A stretch of DNA of 64,000 bases from Caulobacter sp. GTDB lineage: Bacteria > Pseudomonadota > Alphaproteobacteria > Caulobacterales > Caulobacteraceae. The stretch lies in the NCBI GenBank assembly GCA_021741355.1, contig JAIOXZ010000006.1, positions 88,305 through 152,304 on the forward strand, written 5' to 3'. Position 1 is the stretch's first letter. Each line of letters opens with the position of its first letter. A program made the translations under genes and the position numbers. Below are positions 9,489 to 20,506 of the stretch, piece after piece. The notes under the pieces were generated by a model. That model searched no databases. It was not told where the DNA came from and saw only the letters and a list, made by a program, of their open reading frames with translations.

Positions 9489-10913
9489 TCAGCCGAAGGC
9501 GGCTGCGGCGGCCAGGGCCATCTGCTCGAGCCAGCCCAGGGCGAACAGGGCGACCGGGAAGGAGAACAGCGCCGCGACGATCGCGACAGTCTTGGCCGAC
9601 ACCGGAGGGGCTTCGACCTCGCCCGTCGGCGAGTCGAACCACATGACCTTCAGGAGACGCAGGTAGTAGACCGCCGCCACCACGCTGCCGAGGAGGCCGA
9701 GCACGGCCGGCCAGACCAGACCCGCATCCAGCGCCGCCTTGAACACGAAGAACTTGGCGAAGAAGCCACTGAACGGCGGCAGACCGAGGGCCGAGAGCGC
9801 GAAGGCGGTCATGGCCAGGGCGATGCCGGGCTGCGATTTGAACAGGCCGGCCATGTCCTGAATCGTCTCCATCGGCTTGCCGTTGCGCTGCAGCGCGCTG
9901 AGGCAGGCGAAGAAGCCGGTCACATCGACCAGGTAAAGCACCAGGAACAGCAGCATGGCCTGGACGCCGGCCTCACCGCCCGCGGCCAGGCCCAGCAGGG
10001 CGTAACCGATGTTGGCGATGGAGCTGTAGGCCCACAGGCGCTTGAGATTGCGCTGGGCCAGACCGGCGAAGGCGCCGACGAACACCGACAGCAGGGCGAC
10101 GATGACGATCACCTGCTGCCATTGGCCGATCGCGGCGCCGAAGCCTTCCGACAGGACACGGGCCAGCAGGACCATGGCCGCGATCTTCGGCGCGCCGGCG
10201 AAGAAGCCGACGACCGGGGTCGGGGCGCCTTCATAGACGTCCGGCGTCCACATGTGGAACGGCGCGGCGGAGACCTTGAAGGCCAGGCCGCAGATCAGGA
10301 ACACCAGGCCGAACAGGACGCCTGTGTGCGCCTGGCCGCCCTGGATCGAGGCGGCGATGACGTCGAAGTGGGTCGAGCCGGCGAAGCCGTAGATCAGCGA
10401 GGCGCCATACAGCAGCAGGCCAGAGGACAGCGCGCCGAGCACGAAGTACTTCAGGCCCGCTTCGGACGATTTGGCGTCATCGCGGCGGAAGGCGGCCAGC
10501 ACATAGAGCGCCAGCGAATGCAGTTCGATCCCGACGTAGAGCGAGATCAGGTCGCCGGCCGAGGCCATCATGCCCATGCCGAGCGCGGCCAGCAGGATCA
10601 GGACCGGGAATTCGAACTTATCGTCGCCGCGCTTGCGCAGCCAGACGCCGCCCAGCGGGATTGCGATCGCGCTCGCCGCATAGATGGCCACCTTGGCGAA
10701 GGTCGACAGATTGTCGACCACCACACCGCCGGCGAAGGCCCGGCCGTGTTCGCCGGTGACGGCCGCCGCGCCCGCAATCAGCAGGACCAGCATGGAGAGG
10801 CCGTCGAACACCGGCCCGCCCTTGCCGCGGAAGGCGCCGACGAGAAGCATCAGCAGAGCGCCGATCGCGAGGATCAGCTCCGGCCGGACGAGATTGAGAT
10901 CGGCGAGGGTCAT
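9489..10913 (-). CDS. nuoN: NADH-quinone oxidoreductase subunit N
   Basis: A 474-residue antiporter-like membrane subunit of respiratory complex I, with about 14 transmembrane helices. It contains the conserved helix-7/8 region around KVSAAPFHMWTPDVYEG, with the proton-path lysine and the histidine, and a second conserved lysine in NLKRLWAYSSIANIGY. The start MTLADLNLVRPELILA is typical. It is the last nuo gene, followed at once by birA. Confidence 0.96.
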   Translation of the reverse strand: MTLADLNLVRPELILAIGALLMLLVGAFRGKGGPVFDGLSMLVLLIAGAAAVTGEHGRAFAGGVVVDNLSTFAKVAIYAASAIAIPLGGVWLRKRGDDKFEFPVLILLAALGMGMMASAGDLISLYVGIELHSLALYVLAAFRRDDAKSSEAGLKYFVLGALSSGLLLYGASLIYGFAGSTHFDVIAASIQGGQAHTGVLFGLVFLICGLAFKVSAAPFHMWTPDVYEGAPTPVVGFFAGAPKIAAMVLLARVLSEGFGAAIGQWQQVIVIVALLSVFVGAFAGLAQRNLKRLWAYSSIANIGYALLGLAAGGEAGVQAMLLFLVLYLVDVTGFFACLSALQRNGKPMETIQDMAGLFKSQPGIALAMTAFALSALGLPPFSGFFAKFFVFKAALDAGLVWPAVLGLLGSVVAAVYYLRLLKVMWFDSPTGEVEAPPVSAKTVAIVAALFSFPVALFALGWLEQMALAAAAAFG

Positions 10914-10920
10914 GAGCGGC

Positions 10921-12405
10921 TCACCCGGCGATCGCGGCGCGCCAGGCGCCGACCAGGGCGTCGACCGACGCTCCGGTGATGTTGAAGACGATGTCGGGCT
11001 GCACGCCGAGGTACAGGGTCGACAGGATCAGCGGCGTGAACACCACCATCTCGCGCCAGTTCAGATCGGTGATCTGGGCCAGCGCCGGATTGGTCATCTC
11101 GCCGAAGATCACGCGGCGATAGAGGCTCAGCGCATAGACCGCCGACAGGATCACCCCGGTGGCCGCGAACAGCGCCGTCCAGGTCGAGGCGCCGTAGGCT
11201 CCCGCCATGGTCAGGATCTCGCCGACGAAGCCACTGGTGCCCGGCAGACCGACGTTGCCCATGGTGAACAGCATGAAGACGGCCGCGTAGAACGGCATCC
11301 GGTGCACCAGGCCGCCGTAGAAGGCGATCTCGCGGGTGTGCATGCGGTCATAGACCACGCCGACGCAGAGGAAGAGCGCGCCGGAGATCACCCCGTGGCT
11401 GAGCATCTGGAAGATCGCGCCCTGCTCGCCCTGCACGTTGCCGCTGAAGATGCCCATGGTCACGAAGCCCATGTGGGCGACCGACGAGTAGGCGATCAGC
11501 TTCTTGATGTCCGTCTGACGGAAGGCGACCAGCGAGGTGTAGATGATCGCGATCACGCTCATGCCGAAGATCAGCGGCGTGAACAGCTCGCTGGCGTTGG
11601 GGAACATCGGCAGGCTGAAGCGCATGAAGCCGTAGCCGCCCATCTTCAGCAGGATGCCGGCCAGGATCACCGAGCCCGCCGTCGGCGCCTCGACGTGGGC
11701 GTCGGGCAGCCAGGTGTGCACCGGCCACATCGGCATCTTGACCGCGAAGCTGGCGAAGAAGGCCAGCCACAGCCAGGTCTGCAGACCCTCGTCGAACTTG
11801 TAAGTCATCAGTTCGGGGATCGAGCTGGTGCCCGAAATGCCGATCATGGCGAGGATCGCCGCCAGCATCAGGACGGACCCCAGCAGGGTGTAGAGGAAGA
11901 ACTTGAAGGCCGCGTAGACCCGGTTCTTGCCGCCCCAGATGCCGATGATCAGGAACATCGGGACCAGGCCCGCTTCGAAGAACAGGTAGAACAGGATCAG
12001 GTCCAGCGCGCAGAACACGCCGATGACCAGCGCCTCCAGCACCAGGAAGGCGATCATGTATTCGAGGACGCGCTTCTCGATGGTCTTCCAGCTGGCGATC
12101 ACGCAGAGCGGCAGCAGGAAGGCCGTCAGCAGGACGAACAGCACCGAGATGCCGTCCACGCCCATGCGGTAGTGGAGCCCAGCGAACCACGGGATCTCCT
12201 CCAGGAACTGGAAGCCCGCGTTGGCCGGGTCGAAGTCGAGCACCAGCTTCAGCGACAGGGCGAAGGTGACCAAGGTGGTCGCCAGCGCGATCCACTTGGC
12301 GGCCGTGTCGCGGGCTTCGCCGGGCTGCCCGACGAACCGCAGCGCCAGGATGGCGGCGACGCCGGCCAACGGCAGGTAGGTGATCAGGGAAAGGATGCCG
12401 GGCAT
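10921..12405 (-). CDS. nuoM: NADH-quinone oxidoreductase subunit M
   Basis: A 494-residue antiporter-like subunit of complex I in the membrane arm. Conserved pieces are [17 protein letters not shown] (with the key glutamate of the fifth helix) and [20 protein letters not shown] (lysine and the HTWLPDAH signature). [15 protein letters not shown] carries the second proton-path lysine. Length and helix count, about 14, are normal. Seven bases separate it from nuoN. Confidence 0.96.
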   Translation of the reverse strand: MPGILSLITYLPLAGVAAILALRFVGQPGEARDTAAKWIALATTLVTFALSLKLVLDFDPANAGFQFLEEIPWFAGLHYRMGVDGISVLFVLLTAFLLPLCVIASWKTIEKRVLEYMIAFLVLEALVIGVFCALDLILFYLFFEAGLVPMFLIIGIWGGKNRVYAAFKFFLYTLLGSVLMLAAILAMIGISGTSSIPELMTYKFDEGLQTWLWLAFFASFAVKMPMWPVHTWLPDAHVEAPTAGSVILAGILLKMGGYGFMRFSLPMFPNASELFTPLIFGMSVIAIIYTSLVAFRQTDIKKLIAYSSVAHMGFVTMGIFSGNVQGEQGAIFQMLSHGVISGALFLCVGVVYDRMHTREIAFYGGLVHRMPFYAAVFMLFTMGNVGLPGTSGFVGEILTMAGAYGASTWTALFAATGVILSAVYALSLYRRVIFGEMTNPALAQITDLNWREMVVFTPLILSTLYLGVQPDIVFNITGASVDALVGAWRAAIAG

Positions 12406-12408
12406 CGG

Positions 12409-14463
12409 TCAGCCTCCCCGCGAGAAGGCATAGAGGGCGAACGAGAGCAGACCGGCGACCCCCAGCAGCATGACAAAGGCGTAGTGGTAGACATAGCCGC
12501 TCTGCAGTCGGCCCGTCCGCCTGCCGACGGCCACGGACACCGCCGCAACCCCGTCAGGGCCGAAGCCGTCGATCAGCTTCTGGTCGCCACCCTTCCAGAA
12601 CAGATCGCCCAGGACCCGGGCGCCGCGCACGAAGGTGGCGTCGTAGAGCTCGTCGAAGAACCATTTGTTGTAGAGGAAGGTCCAGGCCGGACCGCGGTTG
12701 GCCGCGATGCGGGCGCCCATGCCTTCCCTGGCGATATAGACCCACCAGGCGATGGCGAGGCCGGTCATCGACACGACCAGCGGCGCCCAGATGACCCAGG
12801 CCGGCGCGTCGTGCATCTCATGCAGGATGTGGTTGTGCGGACCGTTGACGATCGCGCCCTTCCAGAACTCTTCCTGGTCGTGGCCAACGAAATATTCGAC
12901 GAACACGAAGCCGGACGCCAGCGCGCCGACCGCCAGCACCAGCAGCGGAACCAGCATCACCAGCGGGCTCTCATGCGGCGTATGGGCGTGGCCATGGCCA
13001 TGAGCGTGGTCATCGTGTCCGTGGTCGTCATGCGCGGCATGGGCGCCAGCATGGTGGTCGTCGTGATGCGCCTCGGCGCCCCACTTCGGCGTGCCATGGA
13101 AGGTCATGAAGGCCAGGCGCCAGCTGTAGAAGGCCGTCAGGCCGGCCGCGAGCAGGCTGATCACGAAGGCGAAGTAGGCGAAGCCGTTCTCGCGGCCCGC
13201 GGCCCAGGCCGCCTCGATGATGGTGTCCTTGGAGTAGAAGCCTGCGAAGCCCAGATCGATGCCCGGGATCCCGAAGCCGGTGATCGCCAGGGTGCCGATG
13301 GTCATGACCGCGTAGGTCACGGGCAGGAACTTCCACAGTCCGCCCATGCGACGCATGTCCTGCTCGTGGTGCATCCCGTGGATCACCGAACCGGCGCCGA
13401 GGAACAGCAGGGCCTTGAAGAAGGCGTGCGTAAACAGGTGGAACATCGCCGCCTGGTAGGCGCCGACCCCGGCCGCGAAGAACATGTAGCCGAGCTGCGA
13501 ACAGGTCGAATAGGCGATGACCCGCTTGATGTCGTTCTGCGCCAGGCCAACCGTCGCGGCGAACAGGGCGGTGACCGCCCCGATCAGGGTCACGGCGTTG
13601 CGCGCCACCGGCGCGTACTCGAACATCGGCGACAGCAGGCAGACCATGTAGACGCCGGCGGTGACCATGGTCGCCGCGTGGATCAGGGCCGACACCGGGG
13701 TCGGGCCTTCCATCGCGTCCGGCAGCCAGGTGTGCAGGAAGAACTGCGCCGACTTGCCCATCGCGCCGATGAACAGCAGCACGCAGGCCAGGTCGACCAG
13801 CGGGTAGCTCTGGCCGGCGAACTCCCACGCCTTGCCGGCGCCGGCGGCGACCAGCGGGAACAGCTCGGCGAACTGGATGGTCCCGAAGGCCCAGAACACC
13901 GTCATGATGCCCAGGGCGAAACCGAAGTCGCCGACCCGGTTGACCACGAAGGCCTTGATCGAGGCGGCGTTGGCGGTGGGCTTCTTGAACCAGAAACCGA
14001 TCAGCAGGTAGGACGCCAGCCCCACCCCTTCCCAGCCGAAGAACAGCTGCATGAAGTCGGCGGCGGTCACCAGCGCCAGCATGGCGAAGGTGAACAGCGA
14101 CAGATAGGCGAAGAAGCGCGGCTTGCTGTCGTCCTCGGCCATGTACCCCCAGCTGTAGAGGTGCACGAGGGCCGAGACGGTGGTCACGACCACCAGCATC
14201 ACGGCGCTCAGGCCGTCGATGCGGATCGCCCAGTTGGACTGGAAGTCTGCGACGTTGATGAACGGCGCCAGCTGGACCGTGAAGGGCGCCAGTTCGTGCC
14301 AGGTCCACTGGCTGAAGGTGTACCAGCTGAGGCCGCAGGTCAGCAGCAACAGGCCGGTGGTGACCGCCTGGGAGGCGACATCGCCGATGCGCCGGCCGAA
14401 CAGCCCCGCGATCAGGGCGCCCAGCAGCGGAGCGAAGAGGAGGATGGTGACGAGCTGTTGCAA
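12409..14463 (-). CDS. nuoL: NADH-quinone oxidoreductase subunit L, with histidine-rich loop
   Basis: A 684-residue, distal antiporter-like subunit of complex I with a long C-terminal lateral helix. Signature regions are [38 protein letters not shown] and [17 protein letters not shown]. Between transmembrane segments at about 12970-13064 lies a loop with fourteen histidines among about 32 residues, interspersed with Asp, Ala and Gly. It is a subunit-specific insertion; the rest of the protein is full length. Confidence 0.96.
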   Translation of the reverse strand: MQQLVTILLFAPLLGALIAGLFGRRIGDVASQAVTTGLLLLTCGLSWYTFSQWTWHELAPFTVQLAPFINVADFQSNWAIRIDGLSAVMLVVVTTVSALVHLYSWGYMAEDDSKPRFFAYLSLFTFAMLALVTAADFMQLFFGWEGVGLASYLLIGFWFKKPTANAASIKAFVVNRVGDFGFALGIMTVFWAFGTIQFAELFPLVAAGAGKAWEFAGQSYPLVDLACVLLFIGAMGKSAQFFLHTWLPDAMEGPTPVSALIHAATMVTAGVYMVCLLSPMFEYAPVARNAVTLIGAVTALFAATVGLAQNDIKRVIAYSTCSQLGYMFFAAGVGAYQAAMFHLFTHAFFKALLFLGAGSVIHGMHHEQDMRRMGGLWKFLPVTYAVMTIGTLAITGFGIPGIDLGFAGFYSKDTIIEAAWAAGRENGFAYFAFVISLLAAGLTAFYSWRLAFMTFHGTPKWGAEAHHDDHHAGAHAAHDDHGHDDHAHGHGHAHTPHESPLVMLVPLLVLAVGALASGFVFVEYFVGHDQEEFWKGAIVNGPHNHILHEMHDAPAWVIWAPLVVSMTGLAIAWWVYIAREGMGARIAANRGPAWTFLYNKWFFDELYDATFVRGARVLGDLFWKGGDQKLIDGFGPDGVAAVSVAVGRRTGRLQSGYVYHYAFVMLLGVAGLLSFALYAFSRGG

Positions 14464-14466
14464 GGG

Positions 14467-14772
14467 TCAGCCCTTCATCACAGAGGCGTCGTCCACGGCG
14501 ATGTCGCCGCGGTTGCGGAAGAAGGTCACCAGGATCGCCAGGCCGACGGCGGCCTCGGCCGCGGCGACAGTCAGGACGAACATCGCGAAAATCTGCCCGA
14601 CCACGTCGTGCAGGAAGACGCTGAAGGCGACCAGGTTGATGTTCACCGCCAGCAGGATCAGCTCGATCGACATCAGGATGATGATGACGTTCTTGCGGTT
14701 CACGAAGATGCCGAAGACGCCGATCGTGAACAGGATCGCCGCGACGGTCAGGTAGTTGGTCAGACCAATCAT
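14467..14772 (-). CDS. nuoK: NADH-quinone oxidoreductase subunit K
   Basis: A 101-residue complex I membrane subunit with three transmembrane helices. Conserved acidic residues lie in [18 protein letters not shown] (helix 2) and [12 protein letters not shown] (helix 3); both glutamates form part of the proton path. The start overlaps the nuoJ stop by four bases. Confidence 0.96.
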   Translation of the reverse strand: MIGLTNYLTVAAILFTIGVFGIFVNRKNVIIILMSIELILLAVNINLVAFSVFLHDVVGQIFAMFVLTVAAAEAAVGLAILVTFFRNRGDIAVDDASVMKG

Positions 14773-15392
14773 TCGGAGATCCCCTCGCCGGGCTTGATGT
14801 CGACGATCGTCATGCCGGTCGCCGGCGTGCGGGCGTTCTGGGCGGTGATGTTCTGGCGCTTGACGCCCGGCTTGTGGCGCAGGGTCAGGACGATGGCCCC
14901 GATCATGGCCACCAGCAGCACCATCCCCGCCGCCTGGAAGAAGTAGACGTAGTCGGTGTAGAGCACCCGGCCGATGGCTTCGGCGTTGGTTACATCGGCC
15001 CCGCCGGAGGCATTGGGCGCAGCGCCCGCCTTGGCCGCCCCCTGGGTGGCGACCGTCGTGGCGACAATGATCATCTCGATGGTCAGCAGCCCGGCCACCG
15101 CCCCGCCGATCGGCAGGTAGCGCGAGAAGCCTTCACGCAGCTGGGTGAAGTCGACGTCGAGCATCATCACGACGAACAGGAACAGCACCGCCACCGCGCC
15201 GACGTAGACGACGATCAGCAGCATCGCCAGGAACTCCGCGCCCATCAGGACGAAGAGGCCGGCCGCGCTGAAGAAGGCGGTGATCAGGAACAGCACCGAG
15301 TGCACGGGGTTGCGCGCGAAGACCACGGCCAGACCGGCCAGGATCGTCGTCGTCGCCATCAGATAGAAGGCTATGGCCTGGAGCGGGATCAT
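14769..15392 (-). CDS. nuoJ: NADH-quinone oxidoreductase subunit J
   Basis: A 207-residue complex I membrane subunit with five transmembrane helices. It contains the conserved helix-3 segment [20 protein letters not shown], whose pi-bulge region is a feature of NuoJ. The C-terminal tail of about 40 residues after the last helix is polar. It overlaps both nuoI and nuoK by four bases. Confidence 0.95.
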   Translation of the reverse strand: MIPLQAIAFYLMATTTILAGLAVVFARNPVHSVLFLITAFFSAAGLFVLMGAEFLAMLLIVVYVGAVAVLFLFVVMMLDVDFTQLREGFSRYLPIGGAVAGLLTIEMIIVATTVATQGAAKAGAAPNASGGADVTNAEAIGRVLYTDYVYFFQAAGMVLLVAMIGAIVLTLRHKPGVKRQNITAQNARTPATGMTIVDIKPGEGISE

Positions 15393-15880
15393 CGGAACGC
15401 CGCATCCAGTTCGAGGTTCTTCGCGATCTCGCGCTCCCAGCGGTCGCCGTTATCCAGCAGCCGTTCCTTGTCGTAGTAGAGTTCTTCGCGGGTCTCGGTG
15501 GCGTATTCGGTGTTCGGCCCCTCGACGATGGCGTCGACCGGGCAGGCCTCCTGGCACAGGCCGCAATAGATGCATTTAACCATGTCGATGTCGTAGCGGG
15601 TCGTGCGACGGCTGCCGTCGGCGCGCGGCTCGGCCTCGATGTAGATCGCCTGGGCCGGGCAAACGGCTTCGCAAAGCTTGCAGGCGATGCAGCGCTCTTC
15701 GCCGTTGGGATACCGGCGCAGGGCGTGCTCGCCCCGGAAGCGCGGCGACTGCGGGCCGCGCTCGTTGGGATAGATGACCGTCATCTTGGGCGCGACCATG
15801 TACTTCATGGCCAGCCCGAAGGCGCCCACGAAGTCCAGCAGGGCTGCGCCTTTGATGGCCTGTCCGATGCGCTGCATCAT
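15389..15880 (-). CDS. nuoI: NADH-quinone oxidoreductase subunit I
   Basis: A 163-residue ferredoxin-like subunit of complex I carrying two [4Fe-4S] clusters (N6a, N6b). The two cysteine motifs are [12 protein letters not shown] and [12 protein letters not shown]. The start is the first of two tandem ATGs (15880), since it overlaps the stop of the preceding lipoprotein gene as ATGA; the second ATG at 15877 is possible. The longer open frame upstream is a shadow of the lipoprotein gene. Confidence 0.95.
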   Translation of the reverse strand: MMQRIGQAIKGAALLDFVGAFGLAMKYMVAPKMTVIYPNERGPQSPRFRGEHALRRYPNGEERCIACKLCEAVCPAQAIYIEAEPRADGSRRTTRYDIDMVKCIYCGLCQEACPVDAIVEGPNTEYATETREELYYDKERLLDNGDRWEREIAKNLELDAAFR

Positions 15881-16119
15881 GGGTTGCCGGCCTTCCTGGG
15901 CTGGATTTCGCAGATGTAGTTGGACATCTGGGCCATGTCGCCGCCGACGTCCTTGGGGCGCACGACGCCGCCTTCGGAGGCGCATTGCTCCTTGGCGCGG
16001 CGCATGTCGTCATAGGTCACCACGCCACGGCCGAGGCTGTAGCTCTCGATCTTCGCCTGCACGCCGGCGCAGGCGCCGAGCAGGACGATGAGGGCGACGG
16101 GCGCGAGGGTCCGGATCAT
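15877..16119 (-). CDS. Small lipoprotein embedded between nuoH and nuoI
   Basis: An 80-residue protein with a signal peptide ending in the lipobox LLGAC (cysteine near residue 17), so it should be lipidated and sit on the periplasmic side. The mature part has a helical middle ([18 protein letters not shown]) with two more cysteines that could form a disulfide. Its ATG overlaps the nuoH stop and its TGA overlaps the nuoI start, both by four bases, so it is translated as part of the nuo message. It is not a standard complex I subunit; an accessory or assembly role is only an inference. Confidence 0.85.
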   Translation of the reverse strand: MIRTLAPVALIVLLGACAGVQAKIESYSLGRGVVTYDDMRRAKEQCASEGGVVRPKDVGGDMAQMSNYICEIQPRKAGNP

Positions 16120-17183
16120 GCCGCGCCTCCGAACACCCGCCAGGCCGCGACCAGCACGACCGCCACGAGCGTCGTGGGCAGGAAGACCTTCCAGCCCAGC
16201 CGCATCAGCTGGTCGTAGCGGTAGCGGGGCACGATGGCCTTGGCCATGGCGAACATGAAGAACCAGAAGATGATCTTGGCGAAGAACACCAGGAACAGCA
16301 GAGCGCTCTGGGCGGTGGCGGGCCAGCTCTCGAGGAACGGGGTCGGGAAGCCCGGATTCCAGCCGCCGAAGAACAGGATCGAGATCATCGCGCACATCAG
16401 GACGATGTTGGCGTACTCGCCGATCATGAACAGCAGGTAGGGCGTGGAGCTGTATTCGACCTGGTAGCCGGCCACGAGTTCGGACTCTGCCTCGGGCAGG
16501 TCGAACGGCGGCCGGTTTGTCTCGGCCAGGGCCGAGATGAAGAAGATCACCATCATAGGGATCATCACCAGCGCGATCGGCAGATTGGCGAGACCGCCGC
16601 CGAAGACGTTCCAGTTCCAGATCCAGCCGGCCTGCTGCTCGACCAGGTCGCTCAGGTTCATGGTGCCGGCCAGCAGGATCACGGTGATGATCACAAAGCC
16701 GATCGAGACCTCATACGAGACCATCTGGGCCGCCGAGCGCAGGGCGCCCAGGAACGGATACTTCGAGTTGGACGCCCAGCCGCCCATGATGATGCCGTAG
16801 ACACCCAGCGAGCTGATCGCCAGCACATAGAGGATGCCGACATTGAGGTCGGCGATGACCCAGCCCGGCGCCAGCGGGATGACGGCCCAGGCGATGAAGG
16901 CCAGGATGAAGGTCATCAGGGGCGCCAGCAGGAAGACGATCTTGTCCGCGCCGGCCGGGATGACGACTTCCTTGAGCACAAACTTGAGGAAGTCGGCGAA
17001 CGACTGGAACAGGCCGAACGGCCCGACCACGTTGGGGCCCTTGCGCATCTGCACGCCGGCCCAGATCTTCCGGTCGCCCCACAGCAGGAACGCCAGGCTG
17101 AGCAGGATCCAGATCAGGATGAGCAGGATCTGACCAACGGCCAGACCGAACCAGAGCCAGGGGGAGACGGCTTGCTCGGGCAC
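16116..17183 (-). CDS. nuoH: NADH-quinone oxidoreductase subunit H
   Basis: A 355-residue membrane subunit that forms part of the quinone site of complex I, with eight or nine helices. Conserved parts are [20 protein letters not shown], the loop [20 protein letters not shown] with its acidic residues at the quinone cavity, and [10 protein letters not shown]. Length is normal. It lies between nuoG and the lipoprotein gene. Confidence 0.96.
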   Translation of the reverse strand: MPEQAVSPWLWFGLAVGQILLILIWILLSLAFLLWGDRKIWAGVQMRKGPNVVGPFGLFQSFADFLKFVLKEVVIPAGADKIVFLLAPLMTFILAFIAWAVIPLAPGWVIADLNVGILYVLAISSLGVYGIIMGGWASNSKYPFLGALRSAAQMVSYEVSIGFVIITVILLAGTMNLSDLVEQQAGWIWNWNVFGGGLANLPIALVMIPMMVIFFISALAETNRPPFDLPEAESELVAGYQVEYSSTPYLLFMIGEYANIVLMCAMISILFFGGWNPGFPTPFLESWPATAQSALLFLVFFAKIIFWFFMFAMAKAIVPRYRYDQLMRLGWKVFLPTTLVAVVLVAAWRVFGGAA

Positions 17184-17187
17184 TCGC

Positions 17188-19248
17188 CTACTCCGCTGCC
17201 ATTTTTGCCGCGCCGGCGGCCAGGGCCGCGCATTCGGCCATGGTCACGCTGGCGCGCGCGATCGGGTTGGTCAGGTGGAAAGCCGTCACCGCGGCCGCGA
17301 ACGGCTCGTCGGACAGCTTGCCGCCATCGCCCAGACCCGACAGGTCCGGCGCGGACGGGATCGAACCCGGCGCGAAGTCGATCTGGCCGAAGGTCGGGTG
17401 GTCGGCGAACAGCCTGATCCGCAGCTGATCGAGGCTGTCATAGGGCAGCTTCGCGCCGAGGTGCTCGGACAGGGCCCGCAGGATCGACCAGTCTTCCTTG
17501 GCCTCGCCCTTCGGGAACACGGCCCGCTCGCCCATCTGGACGCGGCCCTCGGTGTTCACATAGAGGCCGTTCTTCTCGGTGTAGGCGGCGCCCGGCAGGA
17601 TCACGTCGGCCTTGTGCGCGCCGCGGTCGCCGTGGCTGCCCAGATAGACGGTGAAGGCGCCGGAGGCCGAGGCCTCGATCTCGTCGGCGCCGAGCAGGAA
17701 CAGCACGTCCAGCGCGCCCGGCTTGACCATCTGGCCCGCCGTCAGACCGCCCTCACCCGGCAGGAAGCCGAGGTCCAGGCCGCCGGTGCGGGCGGCGGCC
17801 GAGTGCAGCACGTTCCAGCCATTCCAGCCCTCGCGGACGATGTTGAAGCTCTTGGCGAGGCCCGCCAGCGCCTTCAGCACCGCGCCGCCGTCAGCGCGGG
17901 CGAGCGCGCCCTGGCCGATGATGATGGCAGGACGCTCGGCATTCTTGAGCGCGGTCACGAAGTCGGACTTGGCCTTGGCGAGACCGGTGATCGAGGCCGG
18001 GCCGGCGCCGAGATAGTCGTAGTCGAAGGTCAGGTCGGACTGCTGGCCGATCACGCCGAAGCGGGTCTTGCCGCTGATCCACTGCTTCCGCAGGCGGGCG
18101 TTAAACACCGGCGCCTCGTGGCGCGGGTTGGTCCCGACCAGCAGCACCACATCGGCCTGTTCGATACCGGCCAGGGTGGTGTTGAACAGCCAGCTTTCGC
18201 GCGGACCGGCGCCGAGCGCGGTTCCGTCCTGGCGGCAGTCGAGGTTCTTCACGCCCAGACCGCCGAACAGGTCCAGCGCGGCCTTCATCGACTCGGCGTC
18301 CTGCAGATCGCCGGCGATCACACCGATCTTCTCAGGGCTCGCGGCCTTCACCTTCGCGGCGACGGCGGCGAACGCCTCGCCCCAGGTGGCGGGGCTGAGC
18401 TTGCCGTTCACCCGCACATAGGGGCGGTCGAGGCGCTGGCGGCCGAGGCCGTCGACAGCGTAGCGGCTCTTGTCGCTGAGCCACTCCTCGTTGATGTCCT
18501 CATTGATCCGCGGCAGGGCGCGCATCACCTGGGCGCCACGGCTGTCGATGCGGACGGCGCTGCCGAGCGCATCCATCACGTCGACACTCTGCGTCTTCTT
18601 CAGCTCCCACGGACGGTAGTTGAACGTCCAGGGCTTGTGGGTCAGGGCGCCGACGGGGCACAGATCATTGACGTTGCCCGACAGCTCACTGGTCACTGCC
18701 GCGCCCAGGTAGGTCGTGATTTCAACGTCTTCGCCACGCGAGATCAGGCCGATCTCAGGGACACCCGCCACTTCGGTGATGAACCGCACGCAGCGGGTGC
18801 ACTGGATGCAGCGCGTCATCACGGTCTTGATGAGCGGGCCCATCTCCTTCTCTTCGACGGCGCGCTTGTTCTCGGCGTAGCGGCTGCCATCGCGGCCATA
18901 GCCCATGGCCTGGTCCTGCAGATCGCACTCGCCGCCCTGGTCGCAGATCGGGCAATCCAGCGGGTGGTTGATCAGCAGGAATTCCATCACGCCTTCGCGG
19001 GCCTTCCTGACCATCGGCGTGTTGGTGAAGATCTCCTGGTTCTCGGCGGCGGGCAGCGCGCAGGAGGCCTGCGGCTTGGGCGGCCCGGGCTTCACCTCGA
19101 CCAGACACATGCGGCAGTTGCCGGCGATCGACAGGCGCTCGTGATAGCAAAAACGCGGAATCTCTTCGCCCGCCAGCTCGGCCACCTGCAGGACCGTCAT
19201 CCCGGGCTCGAACTCGACCTCGACGCCGTTGACCTTGGCTATGGGCAT
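17188..19248 (-). CDS. nuoG: NADH-quinone oxidoreductase subunit G
   Basis: A 686-residue iron-sulfur subunit of the complex I peripheral arm. It has an N-terminal [2Fe-2S] ferredoxin domain ([18 protein letters not shown]), the His/Cys-ligated cluster region ([18 protein letters not shown]), a [4Fe-4S] motif ([10 protein letters not shown]) and a molybdopterin-oxidoreductase-like C-terminal domain. The C-terminal domain is the short alphaproteobacterial/mitochondrial form. It is separated from nuoF by three unrelated genes. Confidence 0.96.
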   Translation of the reverse strand: MPIAKVNGVEVEFEPGMTVLQVAELAGEEIPRFCYHERLSIAGNCRMCLVEVKPGPPKPQASCALPAAENQEIFTNTPMVRKAREGVMEFLLINHPLDCPICDQGGECDLQDQAMGYGRDGSRYAENKRAVEEKEMGPLIKTVMTRCIQCTRCVRFITEVAGVPEIGLISRGEDVEITTYLGAAVTSELSGNVNDLCPVGALTHKPWTFNYRPWELKKTQSVDVMDALGSAVRIDSRGAQVMRALPRINEDINEEWLSDKSRYAVDGLGRQRLDRPYVRVNGKLSPATWGEAFAAVAAKVKAASPEKIGVIAGDLQDAESMKAALDLFGGLGVKNLDCRQDGTALGAGPRESWLFNTTLAGIEQADVVLLVGTNPRHEAPVFNARLRKQWISGKTRFGVIGQQSDLTFDYDYLGAGPASITGLAKAKSDFVTALKNAERPAIIIGQGALARADGGAVLKALAGLAKSFNIVREGWNGWNVLHSAAARTGGLDLGFLPGEGGLTAGQMVKPGALDVLFLLGADEIEASASGAFTVYLGSHGDRGAHKADVILPGAAYTEKNGLYVNTEGRVQMGERAVFPKGEAKEDWSILRALSEHLGAKLPYDSLDQLRIRLFADHPTFGQIDFAPGSIPSAPDLSGLGDGGKLSDEPFAAAVTAFHLTNPIARASVTMAECAALAAGAAKMAAE

Positions 19249-19338
19249 ATGGGCTGCACTACCTGAGCATGGGCGCGCCGACCCCCGTTGGAACGGGAGC
19301 CGCGTTGGTGCGCTGTCTCTATCGCTTCACGCCTCGCG

Positions 19339-20106
19339 TCAACCATTCGGGGGCCTCGAAACGGGGGAAAACGTCGGGCTCAGGGCGCTCTCACCCGGGA
19401 TCGAGGCCATGAAGCCCAGATCGTGCCCCGGAACGACGAAATCCCCGCCGCGCGCCATCGCCCGCAGACGCGCCAGAGTCGCCAGATAGACCTCGCGGTC
19501 CTCAGGGTGCGGCTGCACGCCGAGCGGCTCCAGCGTCTCGCAGAAGTAGCAGGCGTCGCCGGCCAGAACGTCATAGCCGCCGGCCCGTTTCACCCGCAGC
19601 GACTGGTGGCCGCAGGTGTGGCCCGGCGTGTGGAACAGCTCGCAGGACCCGTCGCCGAACAGGTCGTGGCTGTCGCCGGTCAGCACCCGGCGGTGACCCA
19701 TCTCCAGCGCGACGCGGCCGTGAGCCTTGGGGTGATCGGCCAGGGACCGCTCCAGTTCGGACGCGTGAATGTAGAGGTCCGCGTTCGGCAGCAGGTCGGC
19801 GGCGCCGAGGTGGTCGAAGTGGGCATGCGAGGCGACCAGCCGCTCGATCTTGGCGGGATCGACATCGATGGCTCTCAGGCGCGAGGCCAGATCGTGGTCC
19901 TCCGGCAGGCTGCAGGCGTAGGCGCCGAACAGCAGCCGGCCGTCCATGTCGGGCCGCAGGCCGGTGTCGAACACAGCGTAGCCGCGCGTGGGGTGGCTGA
20001 TGAGGAAGGCCATCACCGGCACGGTCCGCTCGCCGGTCAGGTCTTCCTGGAAAACCTCCGCCGGCGCGGTGATCGTGCCGCACTCGAGGGGGTGGATGCG
20101 GATCAT
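19339..20106 (-). CDS. Metallo-beta-lactamase-fold hydrolase (lactonase-like)
   Basis: A 255-residue protein of the metallo-beta-lactamase superfamily, closest in layout to N-acyl-homoserine lactonases. The zinc motif is SHAHFDHLGAAD; the second histidine is in HTPGHTCGHQSL, followed by an aspartate in LAGDACYFCE and a late histidine in VVPGHD. The ATG at 20106 has a GAGGGGAA ribosome site. The substrate is unknown. It sits inside the nuo cluster between nuoG and the DUF433/DUF5615 pair, on the same strand, with no obvious link to respiration. Confidence 0.88.
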   Translation of the reverse strand: MIRIHPLECGTITAPAEVFQEDLTGERTVPVMAFLISHPTRGYAVFDTGLRPDMDGRLLFGAYACSLPEDHDLASRLRAIDVDPAKIERLVASHAHFDHLGAADLLPNADLYIHASELERSLADHPKAHGRVALEMGHRRVLTGDSHDLFGDGSCELFHTPGHTCGHQSLRVKRAGGYDVLAGDACYFCETLEPLGVQPHPEDREVYLATLARLRAMARGGDFVVPGHDLGFMASIPGESALSPTFSPVSRPPNG

Positions 20107-20176
20107 CTATCGTTCCCCTCAAGTCGCCGCGCCCGTTCGCAGCGTTAGCGAGGGGTGGAACAATTCGCGCTGCGCT

Positions 20177-20506
20177 TCAAGGCCTCAGGCTGACCTCGAC
20201 GACAGGTTCTCCGGCTTCCAAAGCCCGGATCGCGTCAGGCCATGCCTCGATGAATCTGGGCATAAAGAGCGCCCGCCGGAGATTGCCGCCCCGCAGCCAA
20301 AGCACGCGATCCTTGGGCCGGCGGATCCGGACGAAATCGCTATCCTTGCTGATCACCACCGCATCTGAAGAAAACGCCGCTTCCCGGATTGTCCGATCCG
20401 TTGAGGACCGAAGACCGAGTTCACTGACATGGGTAGCGTCATGACCTTGCTCGACGAGCCAGTCGACAAGGTCGGTCGGCAATTGCTCGTCGACGACGAA
20501 CCTCAC
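20177..20506 (-). CDS. DUF5615 PIN-like toxin
   Basis: A 109-residue protein opening with MRFVVDEQLPTDLVDWLVEQ, with the first acidic residue of the PIN-like fold. It contains VVISKDSDFVRIRR, with the second acidic cluster. This DxQL...SKDxDF pattern is typical of DUF5615 proteins, which are predicted RNases paired with DUF433 antitoxins. Its ATG overlaps the antitoxin stop by four bases. It lies inside the nuo cluster. Confidence 0.85.
   Translation of the reverse strand: MRFVVDEQLPTDLVDWLVEQGHDATHVSELGLRSSTDRTIREAAFSSDAVVISKDSDFVRIRRPKDRVLWLRGGNLRRALFMPRFIEAWPDAIRALEAGEPVVEVSLRP

Noticed and set aside
10684..14946. A 1420-codon open frame on the plus strand opposite nuoN, nuoM, nuoL and nuoK.
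   Set aside because: It is antisense to four well-conserved genes, has no domain, and is dominated by Arg, His, Gln and Asp as expected for a GC-rich shadow frame.
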